Shown here piece after piece: positions 29,162 to 38,605 of a DNA stretch of 64,000 nt (its first letter is position 1; each line of letters starts with the position of its first letter). The position numbers and the translations under genes were made by a program. The notes beneath the pieces were generated by a model. That model worked only from the letters and a program-made list of their open reading frames with translations. It had not been told where the DNA came from and did no database searches. This stretch comes from Spirosomataceae bacterium TFI 002 (GTDB taxonomy: Bacteria; Bacteroidota; Bacteroidia; Cytophagales; Spirosomataceae). Location: positions 3,549,001 through 3,613,000 of the forward strand of contig LT907983.1 in NCBI GenBank assembly GCA_900230115.1. The letters run 5' to 3'.

Positions 29162-32100
29162 TTACTTTTTATTAAGAGATAGCTCCGGATTTTCTTCTTT
29201 GCGTCCAACGCCAATGGGGAATTTATTCGGAGCTTTTTCATTGTCTTTTTTCGGAGCCGAGAAAATGGAATTGAAGTTCCTTGAGAATATTACATTGATC
29301 CCCGATACAACCACATTGCCATTTGCTGATGCATTAGTTAGTGTTACGTTTGGAACTGAGCGTGAGTAGCCTTTAAGCTTCCATGTACCATCTTCTGACA
29401 ATAGCCACTCTACTTCTCCTCCTACGGTTAGTAAGCCTTGGTTAAGCGTATTTGCAGTATTTGCATTGTCTAAAAATGCCGAAGTATTTGAAAAACTACT
29501 TTTACCACTTAGCTTGATTCTATTATTCAAAAACTTATAGCTAAAGTTAAGCTGTAGGTTATTCATTAAGTTTTGTTGAAAGTCTCCAATCAGCACACCA
29601 AGTTCAAGATTGGGGTCAAGCTTATTTGCTAAGTTTCCTATCTGGTTGGAGAGCATACTGCTCAGATTGTCAATCAAAAACTGCTGATTGAACACATCTG
29701 CACCACCACCTTCTGGGAAAAATTGATTGAGTGCAAGTATACTACTTACATTTCGGCTAAGGGCTTGTTCATCATTTCGCAGCCTTTGTTCAAATGCCAA
29801 TATTTGAGTTTGGTACCTGATCGGTAGTTCGCTCTGGTCAAAGTTTAAGTTATATGCAAGGTCGGTGTTTTCTAATTCGCCCCTGATTTCAATAACTACA
29901 CTCATAGGGAATCTATTATTCCCCTCCGTGGCATCTTCTAGGCTAATTCCTGGAACATCTCCAAGGGAAAAAGTAGTGGAATACGCAGCCTTTACATCTA
30001 GAAGAGCATTGTATGGATCTCCAGTCCAAGTAATTCTACTGCCTTCTAAAATTTCAAATTTGCGAAGCGATGCTAAGTTCTGAAAACTAAAATCGTACTT
30101 ACCACTAGTTACAACATAAGGCCCACTCATGGTAAAGGTTCCTCTTGTGTCGTATTCTATGGTTAACCTTCCGTTGCCAAAGGCATTGAGTTTGTCATTG
30201 TTTTGTCTGTCAAAAATGATCTCACACTCAGCATCGGGGGTTAGTCTCAAATTAAACAGCATTCTTAATCCTGCCGTACTAACTTTTTTGCTGGTTGATG
30301 TAGTTTCTTTTTTGTTATCTTGACTTAGCAGTTCTTCAGCTAGTCCTTTGGGTTTCATTGGGGCGAAAGGAATTGCCTCTTCACTTACATCAACACTGGT
30401 TGCAGCATCCAATGGTATTGAAATTTTAGTGTTTGGTTTACTAGTTAGGTTTCCTGTAACTAATACATTGTCAAATGGGCCTGTGAGGTGCAGGTCACCT
30501 ATCGCGTATGCAGAGCCATAAAAGACATCACTATCGGCATTTTTAAGGTCAAGCAATCGGAATCCATTTTTATTTTGAATGTACGCGTGCAGTCCTAGCA
30601 TGAAATTTCCAGCCCCGCCATTGAAAATTCCACCTTTGATGGTTGCCTTGTTTCCATTTACTCTAGCATCTCTCACTTCAAAGCCGTCTTCATCTGCCAC
30701 AAAACCCTCTTCGTTGAAAAGAATATCATCATCAAAGAAAACTTGTGTTCCGGTTGCTTTTAATCTCATTTGCCCTTGACTTACAGCAACCCTTCCTCTA
30801 ATCGTAGGGTCTAGCGGCATTCCTGTGACAAGGAGTTCTCCATCTGCGTAACCTCTTATGCCACTGAAAATGTCCTCCACAAAAGTCCCTAGGATTTCCA
30901 TATCTGTCCTACGGAGATTAGCTTTTAGGTTTAATGCGTTTTCGTTGTCTTTTGGGTCATAGGTGCCGTTAACCCTAAATATCTCTTGGTTGATCCTATT
31001 AATGTTGGAAGCTATAGCCATTTTTTGAATTGCCTTGTCCCACTTTATTTCAGTGGCAAGGTTACCGACTAATACACCCTTATAGATCATCTCGTTAACA
31101 TATAGGTTTGAGATTATTTGTGGGTTATCATAAATACCACTGATACTTGCTTCTCCATTGGCAGTTCCTCTTAAATTTAGATCAGCAATGGGTTCAAGGG
31201 TGCGAAGGTCAAAGTCTTCAATATTGATTGTTAAAAATTCGTTTTCACGTTTACTGATATTTCCATTTAGTGCGATACTTTGGTTTTCGTTTCTGATTTC
31301 AAATTGGTCGAAACATACATCTTGACCCTTAAAGTTGACTAAGTTGTCTTTGTCAAATATCCAATCTGAGTCCAAAAGGTGAAGTTTACTATTTCTTGGA
31401 TTAATCTTGAGGTCAAATCCATCATCCAGGAAACGTAGCATTCCAAATACCTGAGCCGTATTTTTAGTGTCCTTTTGGCGAATGAAACTGTCAAAATTAA
31501 TTTCCTTAGTATCTCCCCACGAACCGTTGAACTCGAAGTTTTCGGTGTCAACCTCATTTGCAAATTGTTGTTGATCCGAAAATGCGACAAGTGATGTCAA
31601 AACTTCAGGAGCAAAGGACTTTTTGGAAGAGTAAAAATCTAATTCACTGTTGATTAGTAGATTTCCATCGTATCTAATTGTGTCAAATAGGGCATAGGAG
31701 CTAAATAACGATGTATTTGACTGCTTAAATTTCCCTTTGATAGAAGATCCAGGCGAAATGTAGAGCTCTGGCATTAAGAAGGCGAAGAGGTTATCCGAAT
31801 TCTTAAAATTCACATTATAATCTGCCTGATAGGTCCTAAGCGTATCTTCAACTTTCTTCTTTTTGTAGTAAGTAAGCCTTTCTGTTTCGGTTCCTTCAAA
31901 AAACAAACTGTATTCTTTAATAAGTGTACTTAAATCTTTGGCCAGAGTGCTTGGTAGAAAAGGCCCAGAAATACTTCCATCTAAGAATTCTGACTGTATA
32001 CCAAGAACCCTTTGGTCATCTATGAGTCTAGAGGAAAAGCGGATTTGATCTACAACTAGGTTTCGCTCCCCACCTTTGATATACATATTATTGAACTTTG

Positions 32101-33814
32101 CTGAACCCAGCCAATTATCGAGGTCGTTTCCGTCAAAATCAAGGTTGAAATTGGTTTGTAATGTATAGTCTTTGTCCAAGTACCCTAAGGCTTTCAGGTT
32201 AGCTCTCTCAAGAATACCAATAATATGGAATTCATTTTGAGCTTTGTTGAAGTCAATTTTCCCAGTTATTTGCGTATTTAAGTTGGCGTCGTCAATCTTT
32301 ATATAACCATCAAATTTCGATTTTACTAATACCCCGTTTACATCAATATTTTTGAAGTCATAGCCATTGAAGTATACACTCGCTACCTTCCCATTTAGCT
32401 TTACTGCTGCATCTCCCAGGGTGGTTCCTTCTCCTGCAATCTGACCTTTGAAAGATATTTTTTGAAGTAGGTTTTGGTTATTTGTTAATTCAGCGAGGTT
32501 TAGCTGGTCTATTTTAACATCCCCATTATAAACTGGTTTTTTCGTTTTCTTGTCGAGGTAAAACTTCAGCTTGCCATTTATGTCACCCATTTTGGTGGCG
32601 GAGATGCGGGCGTCGGTGTAAAAGTTGTCATAGCTACCTTGGAAAATTCCATTCAATGTTACGTCTCCAAACTTCTTAACATATAAATCGAAATACTTTT
32701 TACCAGCATATTGCTCTGCGTCTTTGGAGACAATAAGTGATGGTTGCAATTCAAACTCATATATAGTGTCGTAAATATTAGGTAAGCCTTTGAATTGCAT
32801 TTTTCCTAGCAAAGCACTCCCTGTTCCAAATTTTAACTCGGTGTTTCGGAGTAAGAGATTCTTAACCGTGCCACTTAAATCAGCAGTCAAAACGTACCTC
32901 TCCTTATAATTGTACATATCGGTAGCAAACCTGCCCAAGTCTTGAGCATCTAGCTCACATGAGACCAGATTTGCTCGCATCCGTATCTTATTATTGAAAT
33001 CACTAAAGTCTTTTGGGCTATCGTAGTAAAAGCCCAAAAAATCTCCAACCTGAGAGTTGTTTATAGATGCATCCAAGTTGCTCAGTAACATTTGATCTCT
33101 TGAGTAAAAGAAATCAGTGTTGATGTGATTGATTACTAGATTAGATCGTTTTTCAACTCCTTTTATATTCGAACCATTAAAGATGATGGTGTCTCCTTGT
33201 ATGAAAAACTCTTTAAGTTTTCCGTTAATTTTATCAATCTTGAAATTATAATAGTCAAAAAGCTCAGGTGAAAAGCGTTTTTCTCTTGGGTCAATCATTT
33301 CGAAAGACCCATTTTGAATTACCGCTTCATCTATTGTGAATGGGACATTGTTATCTTTTTGACCTTTTGGTTTCTTATTTTTGTTCAGGGTTACAAGTTT
33401 TGCAATCCATCTGTCTACATTAAGTTCGCCATTGTCTTCTCTTATTAATTTGACGTCAGGATCTTTCAGTAGAACAAAATCCAAATTGTTATCAAATCGA
33501 ATAATGTCTTCTTTATTGAAATCAAAATTTGATTTCATATTGATATACACTTCACGGAGATAGAACATGTCTCTGTCATCAAGGTCTTTTACGATCACAT
33601 CTTCTAATGTGAGCTCGTCAAACCATGAAAACTTCACACTTCCTATGCTAACATTGGAACCAAGTTTTTCGCTTAACCATTTGGTAGCTCTCTGCGTAAT
33701 AGCGGTCTGAACTTCAGCCCACTGAAGGGCATAGTAAGTTATTGCACCTAAACAACTCAAAAAAATGAGTATATAAAGGATAGTTTTACTACTTATGTTC
33801 AAAAACCTCTTCAA
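29162..33814 (-). CDS. tamB: TamB/AsmA-like translocation and assembly protein
   Basis: About 1550 aa. One N-terminal membrane helix (residues about 10-30) is followed by a long run of beta-strands typical of the TamB/AsmA bridge fold. The DUF490 domain lies near residues 1100-1500, with RLTIEYDTRGTFTMSGPYVV and YDFSFQNLASLRKFEI as recognisable blocks. It spans the periplasm and is thought to move phospholipid or assist outer-membrane protein assembly. No ATG lies near the N-terminus. The start is TTG at 33814 or 33802, because a TAG stop sits 24 bp further upstream in frame. It is divergent from tsaD with only 42 bp between, a common Bacteroidota arrangement. Confidence 0.85.
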   Translation of the reverse strand: MKRFLNISSKTILYILIFLSCLGAITYYALQWAEVQTAITQRATKWLSEKLGSNVSIGSVKFSWFDELTLEDVIVKDLDDRDMFYLREVYINMKSNFDFNKEDIIRFDNNLDFVLLKDPDVKLIREDNGELNVDRWIAKLVTLNKNKKPKGQKDNNVPFTIDEAVIQNGSFEMIDPREKRFSPELFDYYNFKIDKINGKLKEFFIQGDTIIFNGSNIKGVEKRSNLVINHINTDFFYSRDQMLLSNLDASINNSQVGDFLGFYYDSPKDFSDFNNKIRMRANLVSCELDAQDLGRFATDMYNYKERYVLTADLSGTVKNLLLRNTELKFGTGSALLGKMQFKGLPNIYDTIYEFELQPSLIVSKDAEQYAGKKYFDLYVKKFGDVTLNGIFQGSYDNFYTDARISATKMGDINGKLKFYLDKKTKKPVYNGDVKIDQLNLAELTNNQNLLQKISFKGQIAGEGTTLGDAAVKLNGKVASVYFNGYDFKNIDVNGVLVKSKFDGYIKIDDANLNTQITGKIDFNKAQNEFHIIGILERANLKALGYLDKDYTLQTNFNLDFDGNDLDNWLGSAKFNNMYIKGGERNLVVDQIRFSSRLIDDQRVLGIQSEFLDGSISGPFLPSTLAKDLSTLIKEYSLFFEGTETERLTYYKKKKVEDTLRTYQADYNVNFKNSDNLFAFLMPELYISPGSSIKGKFKQSNTSLFSSYALFDTIRYDGNLLINSELDFYSSKKSFAPEVLTSLVAFSDQQQFANEVDTENFEFNGSWGDTKEINFDSFIRQKDTKNTAQVFGMLRFLDDGFDLKINPRNSKLHLLDSDWIFDKDNLVNFKGQDVCFDQFEIRNENQSIALNGNISKRENEFLTINIEDFDLRTLEPIADLNLRGTANGEASISGIYDNPQIISNLYVNEMIYKGVLVGNLATEIKWDKAIQKMAIASNINRINQEIFRVNGTYDPKDNENALNLKANLRRTDMEILGTFVEDIFSGIRGYADGELLVTGMPLDPTIRGRVAVSQGQMRLKATGTQVFFDDDILFNEEGFVADEDGFEVRDARVNGNKATIKGGIFNGGAGNFMLGLHAYIQNKNGFRLLDLKNADSDVFYGSAYAIGDLHLTGPFDNVLVTGNLTSKPNTKISIPLDAATSVDVSEEAIPFAPMKPKGLAEELLSQDNKKETTSTSKKVSTAGLRMLFNLRLTPDAECEIIFDRQNNDKLNAFGNGRLTIEYDTRGTFTMSGPYVVTSGKYDFSFQNLASLRKFEILEGSRITWTGDPYNALLDVKAAYSTTFSLGDVPGISLEDATEGNNRFPMSVVIEIRGELENTDLAYNLNFDQSELPIRYQTQILAFEQRLRNDEQALSRNVSSILALNQFFPEGGGADVFNQQFLIDNLSSMLSNQIGNLANKLDPNLELGVLIGDFQQNLMNNLQLNFSYKFLNNRIKLSGKSSFSNTSAFLDNANTANTLNQGLLTVGGEVEWLLSEDGTWKLKGYSRSVPNVTLTNASANGNVVVSGINVIFSRNFNSIFSAPKKDNEKAPNKFPIGVGRKEENPELSLNKK

Positions 33815-33840
33815 ATCTATCTTAGCTAAATTCCTCTACT

Positions 33841-33848
33841 TACCTTTG
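33841..33848 (+). promoter_or_regulatory. Putative -7 element for tsaD
   Basis: TACCTTTG matches TAnnTTTG and ends 8 bp before the tsaD start codon. If real, the transcript would be leaderless or nearly so. No TTG is seen at the -33 distance. Confidence 0.3.
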
Positions 33849-33856
33849 CTATCGAT

Positions 33857-34870
33857 ATGCAGAAAGACATTATAATATTGGCTATTGAATCATCGTGTGA
33901 TGAGACCTCAGCCGCTGTTATTATCAACGGAAAAGTGTGTTCTAACATTGTCGCCACACAGGCAATTCACGAACGCTATGGAGGTGTTGTTCCAGAGTTA
34001 GCCTCGAGGGCACACCAAAAAAGCATTCTTGTTGTTGTAGAGCACGCTTTAAACCAAGCAAAGATAGTAAAAAAACAACTCTCAGCTGTTGCTTTTACAC
34101 GCGGTCCAGGCTTGCTAGGCTCTTTATTGATAGGGACTTCGTTTGCCAAAGGCTTTGCCTTGGCTCTTGATGTACCACTTATTGAGGTAAATCACATGAA
34201 TGCCCATATTTTGGCCCATTTTATTGATGAGCCTTCTCCTACATTTCCTTTCCTATGTTTAACTGTAAGTGGTGGTCATACGCAACTAGTTATTGTTAAA
34301 AGCCCTAGCGAAATGGAACTTGTTGGAGAAACAATTGACGATGCAGTGGGAGAAGCTTTCGACAAAGGAGCCAAAATGCTAGGATTACCTTATCCCGGTG
34401 GACCACTTATTGACAAAAATGCCATTAATGGGAATCCTGAGAGATTTCAGTTTCCCATTTCAGAGGTAAAAGGTCTTAACTTTTCGTTCTCTGGAGTAAA
34501 AACAGCCTTGTTGTACTTTTTACAACGTGAGCAGGAAGCCAATCCTTTATTCATAAGTGAGAATATGAGTGATATCTGTGCTAGCTACCAGCATACACTT
34601 GTTTTGACGCTCTTAAGGAAGTTAAGAAAGGCTACAAAACAGTTTGGAATTAAGCAAGTAGCAATAGCCGGTGGAGTTTCTGCGAACAAAGAGTTGCGTA
34701 AGTCATTGGCGATAATGGCTGAAAAAGAACGATGGGAAGTGTTCGTTCCTGATTTTCAATATTGTACAGATAATGCAGGTATGATTGCCATGGCGGCACA
34801 CTTTAAGTTTTTGGAAGGCGACTTTACAGACCAAACAGTAAGTCCAATGCCAAGATATGCCATGAACTAG
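33857..34870 (+). CDS. tsaD: tRNA A37 threonylcarbamoyltransferase TsaD
   Basis: A 337-aa ASKHA-fold enzyme. Signatures are LAIESSCDETSAAVI at the N-terminus, the metal-binding HMNAHILAH, LTVSGGHTQLVIV, and AIAGGVSANKELR with a later CTDNAGMIA. It transfers the threonylcarbamoyl group to A37 of tRNAs reading ANN codons, together with TsaB and TsaE, which are not in this window. Length is normal. The gene is divergent from tamB; the next gene, for PBP1A, is on the same strand 109 bp away. Confidence 0.95.
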   Translation: MQKDIIILAIESSCDETSAAVIINGKVCSNIVATQAIHERYGGVVPELASRAHQKSILVVVEHALNQAKIVKKQLSAVAFTRGPGLLGSLLIGTSFAKGFALALDVPLIEVNHMNAHILAHFIDEPSPTFPFLCLTVSGGHTQLVIVKSPSEMELVGETIDDAVGEAFDKGAKMLGLPYPGGPLIDKNAINGNPERFQFPISEVKGLNFSFSGVKTALLYFLQREQEANPLFISENMSDICASYQHTLVLTLLRKLRKATKQFGIKQVAIAGGVSANKELRKSLAIMAEKERWEVFVPDFQYCTDNAGMIAMAAHFKFLEGDFTDQTVSPMPRYAMN

Positions 34871-34946
34871 GCTATCGATATTTAACAAAAATTAACCTTA
34901 ACCATCAATTTTATTTGAATTTAATGCGTTCTAAATCAGAATCATT

Positions 34947-34954
34947 TAATTTTG
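34947..34954 (+). promoter_or_regulatory. Putative -7 element for the PBP1A gene
   Basis: TAATTTTG matches TAnnTTTG, 25 bp before the start codon. The nearest TTG upstream (34915) is too far at 29 bp, so support is weak. Confidence 0.3.
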
Positions 34955-34979
34955 ACGAATTAAAAAACTAAAACCCTCA

Positions 34980-37331
34980 ATGAAGTTTTCTCTTACTAGC
35001 TTTCTCGGAAATGGCAGGTTTTACAAATTTACAAAGACTTTGTATAGACTCTTTGCCTTCGGATTTGTGGGCTTTGTAGTTTATCTCGTCGCTGTAAATT
35101 TTAACCTCTTTTGGCTTTTCGGTCAAATGCCTGGTATCGAGGATTTAGATAATCCCAAAAGTGAAATAGCCTCAGAGATTATCTCTTCCGACGGAGTTGT
35201 AATAGGTAAATTCTTTTATGAAAACCGAAGTCCAGTTGATTTTGAAGAAATATCACCTAAAATAATAGATGCATTAATCGCTACAGAAGATGTAAGGTTT
35301 TCAAAACATGGTGGAATTGATGCAAGGTCAATGCTAAGAGTTTTTGTTGGAGTAATGACGCTAAACCCTAAAGGTGGTGGTAGTACGATTTCACAGCAGT
35401 TGGCAAAAAACTTGTTTAAGCTAAGGAGAGATGATTCTTTTGAAAGTTTCTTGTACAAAATCCCTTTGGTAAGAACACTTGTGATCAAAACTAAAGAATG
35501 GATAACCGCAATTAAATTAGAAAGAAGATATACCAAGCAAGAGATCATGAAGATGTATCTCGACACTATTGAATTTAGTAGTGGTGCTTACGGAATTAAA
35601 TCGGCAGCTAAAACTTATTTTAAGAAATCACCAGCAGATTTGACTACCAACGAGGCTGCATTATTGGTAGGAATGATACAGAATCCATCGCGTTTCAATC
35701 CGAAATTAAGACCAAAATATGCAAAGGAGAGAAGAAATGTAGTGCTCAGTCAAATGGTGCATTATGATAAAATTAGTAACGAAGCTTTTCAGAAATTGAA
35801 AGGTGAAGATATCGTTTTAGATTACTCACCAGAATCTCATAATAATGGATTAGCACCATACTTTCGTCAATATCTTAAAGAATGGGCACGAACAGAGATT
35901 AAGAAATTCGGGTACAAAGAAAGTGACCTATATACTAAAGGTTTTAAGCTCTATACCACTATTGATTCTCGAATGCAGAGATATGCGGAAGATGCCATGG
36001 TGGAGCATATGACGCAACAGCAAGAAACTTTTAATAAAGTATTTAAGGATAAAAACCCGTGGCTCCAGCGTAGATCAGAGGAGTCTAGTCAATACATTGA
36101 GATTCCAGGTTTCATTGAAAGAGTTGCCAAACGTACCCAGTATTACCGAAGTTTGAAGAAGAAATTCAGTGGTGACGAAGCCAAAATAGAAGCTGGAATG
36201 AATGAAAAAATGCCAATGAGTATTTTTACATGGGAATCTAAAAATAATACTGTGGACACCATGATGTCACATATGGATTCTATCCGTCATTACAAGCGTT
36301 TCTTAAATATGGGAATGATGGCAATGGACCCTCGAAATGGTCACGTGAAAGTGTGGGTAGGGGGAATCAATTATCGTTATTTCAAATATGATCACGTTGC
36401 TCAAGCTAAAAGACAGCCGGGTTCTACATTTAAACCTTTTGTTTACGTAACGGCAATAGATAATGGCTTCTCTACTTGTGAAAGAGTGGTTGATGAGCCT
36501 ATTACTTTTGGAGCAGAAGACGGATTAAGAGTGCCATATACTCCGAAAAATTCGGATGGAAGGTATTCTTATCAGCCAATGACTTTAAGAACAGCTTTAG
36601 GGCGATCTGTCAATTCTGTGAGTGCTCGACTTATCAAGCAATTTAAACCGAGCCAAGTTATTCAATACGCACATCAGCTGGGAATAAAAAGTGAGTTGGT
36701 CAACAGCCCTTCACTATGTTTGGGAGTGAGCGAGGTAAGTCTTTTTGAAATGCTTTCTGGATACGCTGTGTTCGCTAATGCAGGTAAATACACCGAGCCT
36801 CTCTTTGTTACTAGAATTGAGGATAAACATGGAGAACTGATTCGTGAATACTTACCTGATCAAAAAGAAGTACTTAGCGAAGAAACTGCCTATAAAATGG
36901 TCCATTTGATGCGTGGAGCTACCATGTCTGGTGGAACGTCTACAGGTTTAGGAAGGTATGGTATTCTTGACAACAACGAAGTTGCTGGTAAAACTGGTAC
37001 CACGAGTAATTACTCTGATGGTTGGTTTATGGGAATGACTCACAATCTAATTGGAGGAGTTTGGTCTGGTGGAGATGATAGATCTATCCACTTTAGGAGC
37101 ATACGAGAAGGCCAAGGAGCTAGAATGGCTATGCCAGCTTGGGGCCTATTTATGCAAAAGGTTTATGCGGATCCGGATATAGAATATAAAAAAGGTAAAT
37201 TCATTGTGCCTAATGGAGTACGAATTGCCGGAGATTGTGTGTATAGCCCAGGAGAAGGTTTCTCAATAGATTCTGTACGAAACTATACAGCACCTAAAGT
37301 GAAACCTGTAGACGACGACGAATTGTTGTAA
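34980..37331 (+). CDS. Class A penicillin-binding protein (PBP1A type)
   Basis: A 783-aa inner-membrane peptidoglycan synthase. One N-terminal membrane helix (about 20-48). The glycosyltransferase (GT51) domain has TEDVRFSKHGGID and GGGSTISQQLAKNLFKLRR. The transpeptidase domain has the SxxK motif in RQPGSTFKPFVYV, the SxN motif in GRSVNSVSARL and the KTG motif in VAGKTGTTSNYSDGW. It polymerises and cross-links murein. The C-terminal tail is short and charged. The stop is 5 bp from the convergent lipoprotein gene. Confidence 0.93.
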   Translation: MKFSLTSFLGNGRFYKFTKTLYRLFAFGFVGFVVYLVAVNFNLFWLFGQMPGIEDLDNPKSEIASEIISSDGVVIGKFFYENRSPVDFEEISPKIIDALIATEDVRFSKHGGIDARSMLRVFVGVMTLNPKGGGSTISQQLAKNLFKLRRDDSFESFLYKIPLVRTLVIKTKEWITAIKLERRYTKQEIMKMYLDTIEFSSGAYGIKSAAKTYFKKSPADLTTNEAALLVGMIQNPSRFNPKLRPKYAKERRNVVLSQMVHYDKISNEAFQKLKGEDIVLDYSPESHNNGLAPYFRQYLKEWARTEIKKFGYKESDLYTKGFKLYTTIDSRMQRYAEDAMVEHMTQQQETFNKVFKDKNPWLQRRSEESSQYIEIPGFIERVAKRTQYYRSLKKKFSGDEAKIEAGMNEKMPMSIFTWESKNNTVDTMMSHMDSIRHYKRFLNMGMMAMDPRNGHVKVWVGGINYRYFKYDHVAQAKRQPGSTFKPFVYVTAIDNGFSTCERVVDEPITFGAEDGLRVPYTPKNSDGRYSYQPMTLRTALGRSVNSVSARLIKQFKPSQVIQYAHQLGIKSELVNSPSLCLGVSEVSLFEMLSGYAVFANAGKYTEPLFVTRIEDKHGELIREYLPDQKEVLSEETAYKMVHLMRGATMSGGTSTGLGRYGILDNNEVAGKTGTTSNYSDGWFMGMTHNLIGGVWSGGDDRSIHFRSIREGQGARMAMPAWGLFMQKVYADPDIEYKKGKFIVPNGVRIAGDCVYSPGEGFSIDSVRNYTAPKVKPVDDDELL

Positions 37332-37336
37332 GCTAA

Positions 37337-37762
37337 TTACTTCTTAGAGGCGGAAAAGCTGCTTTTTTCGCCATTTTGTTCTATTTCAAAAGTTACAGAA
37401 CCTTCACTGTAAAAACCTAAACGTTGGTTTTCGCTCATAAGGTCTATAAAGCCAGTTTCATTTTTACTGAGTACTACATTTTGGATATCATCTACACTTT
37501 CACTTGTGTTCCCATTGGTAGTACTTTTTGTTATCAATTTTACATTGACCAATTCTTCATTTTGTTTGTGAATTTGCATGTCAATTGCTAAATATTCACC
37601 TCCTAGATTTATTGGTAAAGGAATCTTCTGCCCACGAAGAGTAAATGTGTTAACAGAGTAATCTCCTGCTATTTGATCGGCTAGAGATAATTCAACTTTT
37701 TCTGAAATACCACAAGAAGTTAACAGAAAAGCAATGGTAATTATGGAAAGAACTTTTTTCAT
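37337..37762 (-). CDS. Hypothetical lipoprotein
   Basis: A 141-aa protein with a clear lipoprotein signal: MKKVLSIITIAFLLTSC, Cys17. The mature part is short, mostly beta-type and rich in polar residues, with no domain I recognise. It could be one of the small Bacteroidota lipocalin-like lipoproteins, but this is a guess. Monocistronic and convergent with PBP1A. The 271-bp gap upstream of it shows no clear motif. Confidence 0.7.
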   Translation of the reverse strand: MKKVLSIITIAFLLTSCGISEKVELSLADQIAGDYSVNTFTLRGQKIPLPINLGGEYLAIDMQIHKQNEELVNVKLITKSTTNGNTSESVDDIQNVVLSKNETGFIDLMSENQRLGFYSEGSVTFEIEQNGEKSSFSASKK

Positions 37763-38033
37763 CTTTATAGTATTTTTTGATAAAAAGTGAGCAAAATTCG
37801 ATCCAAGTATATATTCTTTGAAAGAATTATTTTTCCTGTTTTCGTAATTTTGCTTGAAAGTATAATTCCTTAATGTTCTAGCTAGTAGAAGATTATATAT
37901 AACTATAGTAGGATAAAATTGGCACAGTTTGTGATTTCTATAAAATAAATATTTTCAGAATATTTTGAAAATTCAATAAGGTTATTTTAATTTGGTATTC
38001 GATCTTACGTGCGACCACTAGAAATGGTCATAA

Positions 38034-38549
38034 ATGAACATTATGGAATTACAAGAAGCGAAGGATAAGTTTATCCATACATGGGGGACATTGGCCACCC
38101 AATGGGGGATAAATAGAACAATGTCGCAAATACATGCCCTCCTTTTGCTGTCCTCAAAGTCTCTCAACGCCGATGAAATAATGGAAGAGTTGAGGATTTC
38201 TCGAGGAAATGTTAACATGAATTTACGAGAACTCATGGGTTGGGGCTTAATCAATAAGCAACTTTTACCGGGTGAGAGAAAAGAGTATTTCATTGCAGAA
38301 AAGGATATTTGGAAAGTAGCTCGACAGATAGCAAAAGAAAGAAGGAGAAGGGAAGTTGAGCCTATTCTAGAAACCATGGAAGAGATTAAAGCTGAGCTTA
38401 CTGGTGATACTGTGGAGAAAAAAGAGTTGCTAAAAATTGTCAACGACATTAATCAAGTAACCAGTTTTGCCAATACAACAGTGGATTCGCTCTTAAAAGC
38501 TGAAGAAAATTGGCTAGTTGGTAATTTTCTAAAAATATTCAATAAATAA
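38034..38549 (+). CDS. GbsR-type MarR-like transcriptional regulator
   Basis: A 171-aa cytosolic winged-helix protein. The core GTLATQWGINRTMSQIHALLLL followed by SLNADEIMEELRISRGNVNM matches the GbsR/MarR DNA-binding region, and the wing includes GERKEYFIAEKDIWKV. The C-terminal half is a coiled, helical dimerisation region. Bacillus GbsR controls choline/betaine genes; no osmoprotectant genes lie nearby, so the target is unknown. The start is the ATG at 38034, with a second in-frame ATG three codons later. A terminator follows at once. Confidence 0.85.
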   Translation: MNIMELQEAKDKFIHTWGTLATQWGINRTMSQIHALLLLSSKSLNADEIMEELRISRGNVNMNLRELMGWGLINKQLLPGERKEYFIAEKDIWKVARQIAKERRRREVEPILETMEEIKAELTGDTVEKKELLKIVNDINQVTSFANTTVDSLLKAEENWLVGNFLKIFNK

Positions 38550-38567
38550 TTTTTGGGGTTTAAATTC

Positions 38568-38605
38568 AAACTGTAACTTTCCACTAGATAGTTACAGTTT
38601 TTTTT
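38568..38605 (+). terminator. Hairpin with T-run abutting the next start codon
   Basis: The arms AAACTGTAACT and AGTTACAGTTT form an 11-bp stem followed by eight T. It has the form of the gbsR terminator. The T-run ends at the base just before the ATG of the next gene, so it may act as a read-through or attenuation site. Confidence 0.75.

Noticed and set aside
33812-33819. TAGATTTG on the minus strand as tamB promoter
   Set aside because: It matches TAnnTTTG but overlaps the only plausible tamB start codons, so it cannot drive the start proposed here.
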